NCBI GenBank assembly: GCA_900752475.1
Contig: CAADVJ010000165.1
Coordinates: 1 to 7,383, forward strand
DNA: 7,383 nucleotides
Reading direction: 5' to 3'
From: an uncultured Collinsella sp.
GTDB taxonomy: Bacteria > Actinomycetota > Coriobacteriia > Coriobacteriales > Coriobacteriaceae
Part shown: positions 4,531-7,383 of the stretch, piece after piece
Numbering within the stretch: position 1 is the stretch's first letter
How the letters are laid out: the number at the start of each line of letters is the position of its first letter
The notes under the pieces: generated by a model
Told to the model about the DNA's origin: nothing
The model's database searches: none
What the model saw: the letters and a program-made list of their open reading frames with translations, nothing else
Position numbers and translations under genes: made by a program

Positions 4531-6288
4531 ATGAACGAGATTAAGTGCCCGCATTGCGGCGAAGTCTTTAAGGTCGATGCGTCCGGCTATGCGGACATCG
4601 TCAAGCAAGTGCGCGATGCCGAGTTTTCGCGCGATCTGGATGAGCGTGTGAAGGCAGTCCAGCGCGAGGGCGAGCAGGCGCTGGAGCTTGAGCGCTCGCG
4701 TTCGACGGCTGCTTTGCAGGAGGCGGAGTCTCAGCGCAACGCTCAGCTTGTCGAGCAGAAGAACGCTGCAGCTCAACAGCTGGCACAAGAGGTCGCCAAG
4801 CGCGATGCTGAGCTTGCCGAACTGCGCGCCAAGCTCGAGGGCGCTGCCGCAGAGCGCGAGAACGCAAGCCAGCGTGCGGCGGTTGAAGCCCGTGCCGACG
4901 CTCAAAAGGAGAACGCCAAGCTTCAGCGCGAGATCGACAATTTGCGCGCGCAGCTGGGACGCAAGGATGACGAAGCCAAGCTCGTCGAGTCGGCGGCGCG
5001 TAACGCTGCTCAAAACGATTTAGCCGCACGCGATGCGCAGATTGCCGAATTGCAGGCAAAGCTCTCCGCGGCGGATAAAGCCCAGGAGATGGCGCTTGCC
5101 GCCGCTGCGGCTGAGTCGAAACGCGAACTCGATGCCGCTCGCAGCGAGGCCGAGCGCGCGCTTGCTGACTATCGAGTGAAGGTACAAGAGAAGTTTTCTG
5201 CCGCAAAGGCTCAGTCCGAGCAGGAGGCCGAGGGCCTGCGCGCGCAGCTGCGCGAGCAGGAACTGATGGCAAAAATGAACCTATCGGAGGCGGTCGCTGC
5301 GGCGGAACGAGAGCGCGATGAGGCCCGCGCAAAGCTCACGAGTGAGCTAGCGGTGCGCGATTCTCGCGAGGAACAGGTCAAGGCGGCACACGAGCTCGAG
5401 CTTGCGCAGGCCAAGCGCGCGAGCGATGACCTGATTCGCTACAAGGATGAAGAGATTGAGCGCCTTAAGGACATGAAGGTCCGCCTGTCCACCAAGATGG
5501 TGGGCGAGTCGCTCGAGCAGCACTGCGAGACCGAGTTTAATCGTCTGCGCATGACGGCGTTTCCTAACGCGTACTTCGAGAAAGATAACGATGCGTCCGA
5601 GGGTACCAAGGGCGACTTTATCTTCCGCGAGTGCGACGCGAGCGGCAACGAGGTCATTTCGATTATGTTTGAGATGAAAAACGAGAACGACGAGACCGCG
5701 ACCAAGCATAAAAACGAGGATTTCTTTAAGAAGCTCGATCATGATCGTCGCCAGAAAGGCTGCGAGTATGCGGTGCTCTGCACCCTGCTGGAGCCCGAGA
5801 GCGAGCTCTATAACGCGGGTATCGTCGACGTGAGTTACCGCTATGAGAAGATGTACGTGATCCGCCCGCAGTTCTTCATTCCCATGATCACGCTTCTTCG
5901 CAACGCTGCCATGGGTTCGCTGCGCTATAAGCAGGAGTTGGCGGAGTACAAGCAGCAGAACATCGACGTCACAAACTTCGAAGCCAAGATGGAGAAGTTC
6001 AAGAATGATTTCGGTCGCAACTACGAGATCGCGAGCCGCAAGTTCCAAACGGCGATCGATGAGATCGACAAGACGATTAGCCACCTGCAGAAAACCAAGG
6101 AGGCGTTGCTGTCCTCCGAGAACAATCTGCGCCTAGCCAACAAGAAGGCCGACGATCTTACCATTCGCAAGCTCACGTGGGGCAACAAGACCATGAAGGC
6201 GGCGTTTGACGAGGCACGCGGGGCTGTGCCAGAGACAAACGATGAGCCAACCGAAGCGGATTCGTATGAGGTCGAGGATGCCGAGTAA
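4531..6288 (+). CDS. DUF2130 (COG4487) coiled-coil protein, putative nuclease-like domain
   Basis: A 585-residue protein in three parts. Residues 1-20 carry a CPHC (C6, C9) zinc-ribbon-like half-knuckle with no obvious second Cys pair. Residues 27-312 are a long Ala/Glu/Lys/Arg coiled coil. Residues 313 to about 500 are the DUF2130 domain, followed by more helix (500-550) and an acidic tail (565-585). DUF2130 proteins have no settled function. Within the domain, G361-D362 then E381-M-K383 after a hydrophobic strand (ISIMFEMK), followed by HDRRQ near 404-408, resembles the active-site pattern of PD-(D/E)xK nucleases. The coiled coil plus nuclease-like layout recalls RmuC. That analogy is inference. 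The start is fixed by AGGAG (4521-4525), 5 nt upstream of the ATG. The gene stands alone between two terminators; its promoter must lie in 4473-4525, where TAGAGT (4488-4493) is a weak -10 candidate. Confidence 0.87.
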   Translation: MNEIKCPHCGEVFKVDASGYADIVKQVRDAEFSRDLDERVKAVQREGEQALELERSRSTAALQEAESQRNAQLVEQKNAAAQQLAQEVAKRDAELAELRAKLEGAAAERENASQRAAVEARADAQKENAKLQREIDNLRAQLGRKDDEAKLVESAARNAAQNDLAARDAQIAELQAKLSAADKAQEMALAAAAAESKRELDAARSEAERALADYRVKVQEKFSAAKAQSEQEAEGLRAQLREQELMAKMNLSEAVAAAERERDEARAKLTSELAVRDSREEQVKAAHELELAQAKRASDDLIRYKDEEIERLKDMKVRLSTKMVGESLEQHCETEFNRLRMTAFPNAYFEKDNDASEGTKGDFIFRECDASGNEVISIMFEMKNENDETATKHKNEDFFKKLDHDRRQKGCEYAVLCTLLEPESELYNAGIVDVSYRYEKMYVIRPQFFIPMITLLRNAAMGSLRYKQELAEYKQQNIDVTNFEAKMEKFKNDFGRNYEIASRKFQTAIDEIDKTISHLQKTKEALLSSENNLRLANKKADDLTIRKLTWGNKTMKAAFDEARGAVPETNDEPTEADSYEVEDAE

Positions 6289-6308
6289 GGCATAGCGTAT
6301 AGTGCAAA

Positions 6309-6344
6309 AGTGGGGCCGCTGGCGATGTTGCCAGCGGCCCCACT
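6309..6344. terminator. Bidirectional terminator between DUF2130 and helicase genes
   Basis: Arms 6309-6323 and 6330-6344 form a perfect 15-bp, very GC-rich stem with a GATGTT loop. On the minus strand the stem runs directly into TTTT (complement of 6306-6309), so it should terminate the helicase transcript. On the plus strand the following sequence is only moderately T-rich (CCGTTTCGTT), adequate but weaker for the DUF2130 transcript. The position between two convergent stop codons fits a shared terminator. Confidence 0.85.
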
Positions 6345-6367
6345 CCGTTTCGTTCCGATAAGTTCGG

Positions 6368-7383
6368 CTAGTCCTCGAGCAGGTCCTCGATAAAGCCGAC
6401 GCGGTAATTTTTGAAGATGACCTCGCCGCCGTCTTGCGTGGCGTCCAGATCGACATCGCCCATGATGCCAAAGTCGTGGTCGCCATCCTCGTCGGCAAAG
6501 ATCTGGTGCACGTGCCATACGTGCGCGGTCTTCTCGTCGGACTCGTCAATGGAAAACATCGCGGCGCTGCGGGCATCTCCGTCGGTGAGGATTTCCTCGT
6601 GCTGCTCGTGGTAAGCGTCGAGTGCTTTTTGCCAGCGGATCTCGCTCATGCCCCAGTCCTCGTCGAGTTCGCCCAGGTTGCGAACGTGCTCGCGGGCGGC
6701 AAGGGTCACGCGGCGGAAGAGCGCGTTGCGCACCAACAACGTGCAGCCGCGGCGGTCCGCCACGACCTCGTCGATGCCCTGCGGCGGCGCGGCGTCGAGG
6801 GCTGCCGGGTTGCCGGCGTTCTCCCACTCGTCCACCAGACTCGAGTCGACCGAGCGCACCACAAAGCCGAGCCACGAAATGATGTCACGCAAGCGCTCAT
6901 CGCGCTTCTCAATGGGCACGGTGCGATCGAGGGAACGGTAGGCCTCGGCTAGGTAGCGCAGCAGAATGCCCTCGGAGCGGGCGATGCCGAGCTTTTGGAT
7001 ATAGCCCTTAAAATCGCTCGCGCTCTCCAGCATGTCGCGCAGGACGCTCTTGGGAGAGAGCTGGTAGTCGTTGGCCCAGGGTACTTCCTGGCAGTACTTG
7101 TCGAAGGCGGCATCGAGCAAGTCCTCGAGCGGCTTTTCGTAGGTGACATCCTGGATGCGCTCCAAGCGTTCCTCATATTCGACGCCGTCGGCTTTCATCT
7201 CGGCCATAGCGCGGTCGCGCGCGGCGCGCTCCTGCGCGCGCAGCACCTGCTTGGGATCCTCGAGCGTAGCCTCGACCATTGAGATCAGATCCATGGTATA
7301 GGTCTCACTCTCGGGGTCGAGCAGCTCCAGCGCGGCAAGCAAAAACGGCGAGAGCGGCTGGTCGAGCGCAAAATCCTCGGGCA
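6368..7383 (-). CDS. DEAD/DEAH-box helicase with DUF3516, C-terminal part
   Basis: About 337 codons of the 3' end are present; the frame is open to the right edge and the helicase motor domains lie outside the window. The visible protein matches the actinobacterial DUF3516 C-terminal domain found behind superfamily 2 helicase cores. Recognisable stretches are FALDQPLSPF at the right edge, then SMVEATLEDP, MKADGVEYEERL, LSPKSVLRDM, GIARSEGILLRYLAEAYR and VDSSLVDEWE. The last quarter is acidic and ends EDLLED before TAG at 6368-6370. A TTG at 7340-7342 begins a shorter open frame, but the conserved family sequence continues upstream of it, so it is internal. The role is presumed to be ATP-driven RNA or DNA unwinding in the cytoplasm; the function of DUF3516 is unknown. 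It is convergent with the DUF2130 gene and shares its terminator. A later frame disruption upstream cannot be excluded. Confidence 0.88.
   Translation of the reverse strand, partial: PEDFALDQPLSPFLLAALELLDPESETYTMDLISMVEATLEDPKQVLRAQERAARDRAMAEMKADGVEYEERLERIQDVTYEKPLEDLLDAAFDKYCQEVPWANDYQLSPKSVLRDMLESASDFKGYIQKLGIARSEGILLRYLAEAYRSLDRTVPIEKRDERLRDIISWLGFVVRSVDSSLVDEWENAGNPAALDAAPPQGIDEVVADRRGCTLLVRNALFRRVTLAAREHVRNLGELDEDWGMSEIRWQKALDAYHEQHEEILTDGDARSAAMFSIDESDEKTAHVWHVHQIFADEDGDHDFGIMGDVDLDATQDGGEVIFKNYRVGFIEDLLED

Noticed and set aside
4349..4534. 61-codon plus-strand frame ending over the DUF2130 start codon
   Set aside because: It reads through the tail of the phosphoesterase gene, the hairpin repeat and the intrinsic terminator; no RBS or domain supports it.
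3646..5013. 455-codon open frame on the minus strand
   Set aside because: It crosses the small gene, the phosphoesterase, the terminator and the start of the DUF2130 gene. It is Leu/Ala-rich as expected from antisense of a GC-rich coiled coil, has no recognisable domain, and conflicts with well-supported plus-strand genes.
5347..6084. 245-codon minus-strand open frame
   Set aside because: Antisense shadow of the DUF2130 domain, with Leu/Val/Ala-rich low-information sequence.
7340..7342. TTG as the start of a separate minus-strand gene
   Set aside because: The frame stays open to the window edge and the residues before it (PEDFALDQPLSPF) fit the conserved DUF3516 helicase sequence, so the TTG is an internal leucine codon.

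Overview
The window is GC-rich and densely coded, with good Shine-Dalgarno sequences (AGGAG/GGAGG type) and short intergenic gaps. The gene content suggests an anaerobic, high-GC Actinomycetota. It includes a rubredoxin-rubrerythrin type peroxidase, an iron-dependent alcohol dehydrogenase paired with a class 3 aldehyde dehydrogenase, a DUF2130/COG4487 coiled-coil protein, and a helicase with an actinobacterial-style DUF3516 C-terminus. Class Coriobacteriia, and Collinsella in particular, is my best guess from family resemblance. It is not proven from the sequence.

Layout: (1) 1-253, minus strand: N-terminal part of a rubrerythrin/NADH-peroxidase gene running off the left edge. (2) 254-509: AT-rich divergent promoter region, with a long inverted repeat in the presumed leader of the rubrerythrin gene and a clean dyad just ahead of the alcohol dehydrogenase RBS. 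(3) 510-3119, plus strand: iron alcohol dehydrogenase and aldehyde dehydrogenase, 9 nt apart with the second RBS overlapping the first stop codon, so almost certainly one operon for aldehyde/alcohol interconversion. (4) 3244-4380, plus strand: a stand-alone HIRAN-domain protein, a 59-residue charge-polarised small protein and a small calcineurin-like metallophosphoesterase. (5) 4381-4530: a large hairpin repeat with two competing left arms, abutting a textbook intrinsic terminator. (6) 4531-6288, plus strand: DUF2130 protein with a CxxC N-terminus, about 285 residues of coiled coil and a C-terminal domain carrying a D-x18-ExK pattern. (7) 6309-6344: a 15-bp perfect hairpin, probably a bidirectional terminator. 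(8) 6368-7383, minus strand: C-terminal part of a DEAD/DEAH-box helicase with DUF3516, running off the right edge.

Functionally there are two themes. The left half concerns redox metabolism: peroxide detoxification and NAD(P)-linked alcohol/aldehyde chemistry. The right half (HIRAN, metallophosphoesterase, DUF2130, DUF3516 helicase) looks like nucleic-acid handling. Those four genes are separated by terminators and partly convergent, so they are neighbours rather than a demonstrated system. I see no mobile element gene, tRNA, rRNA or CRISPR array.
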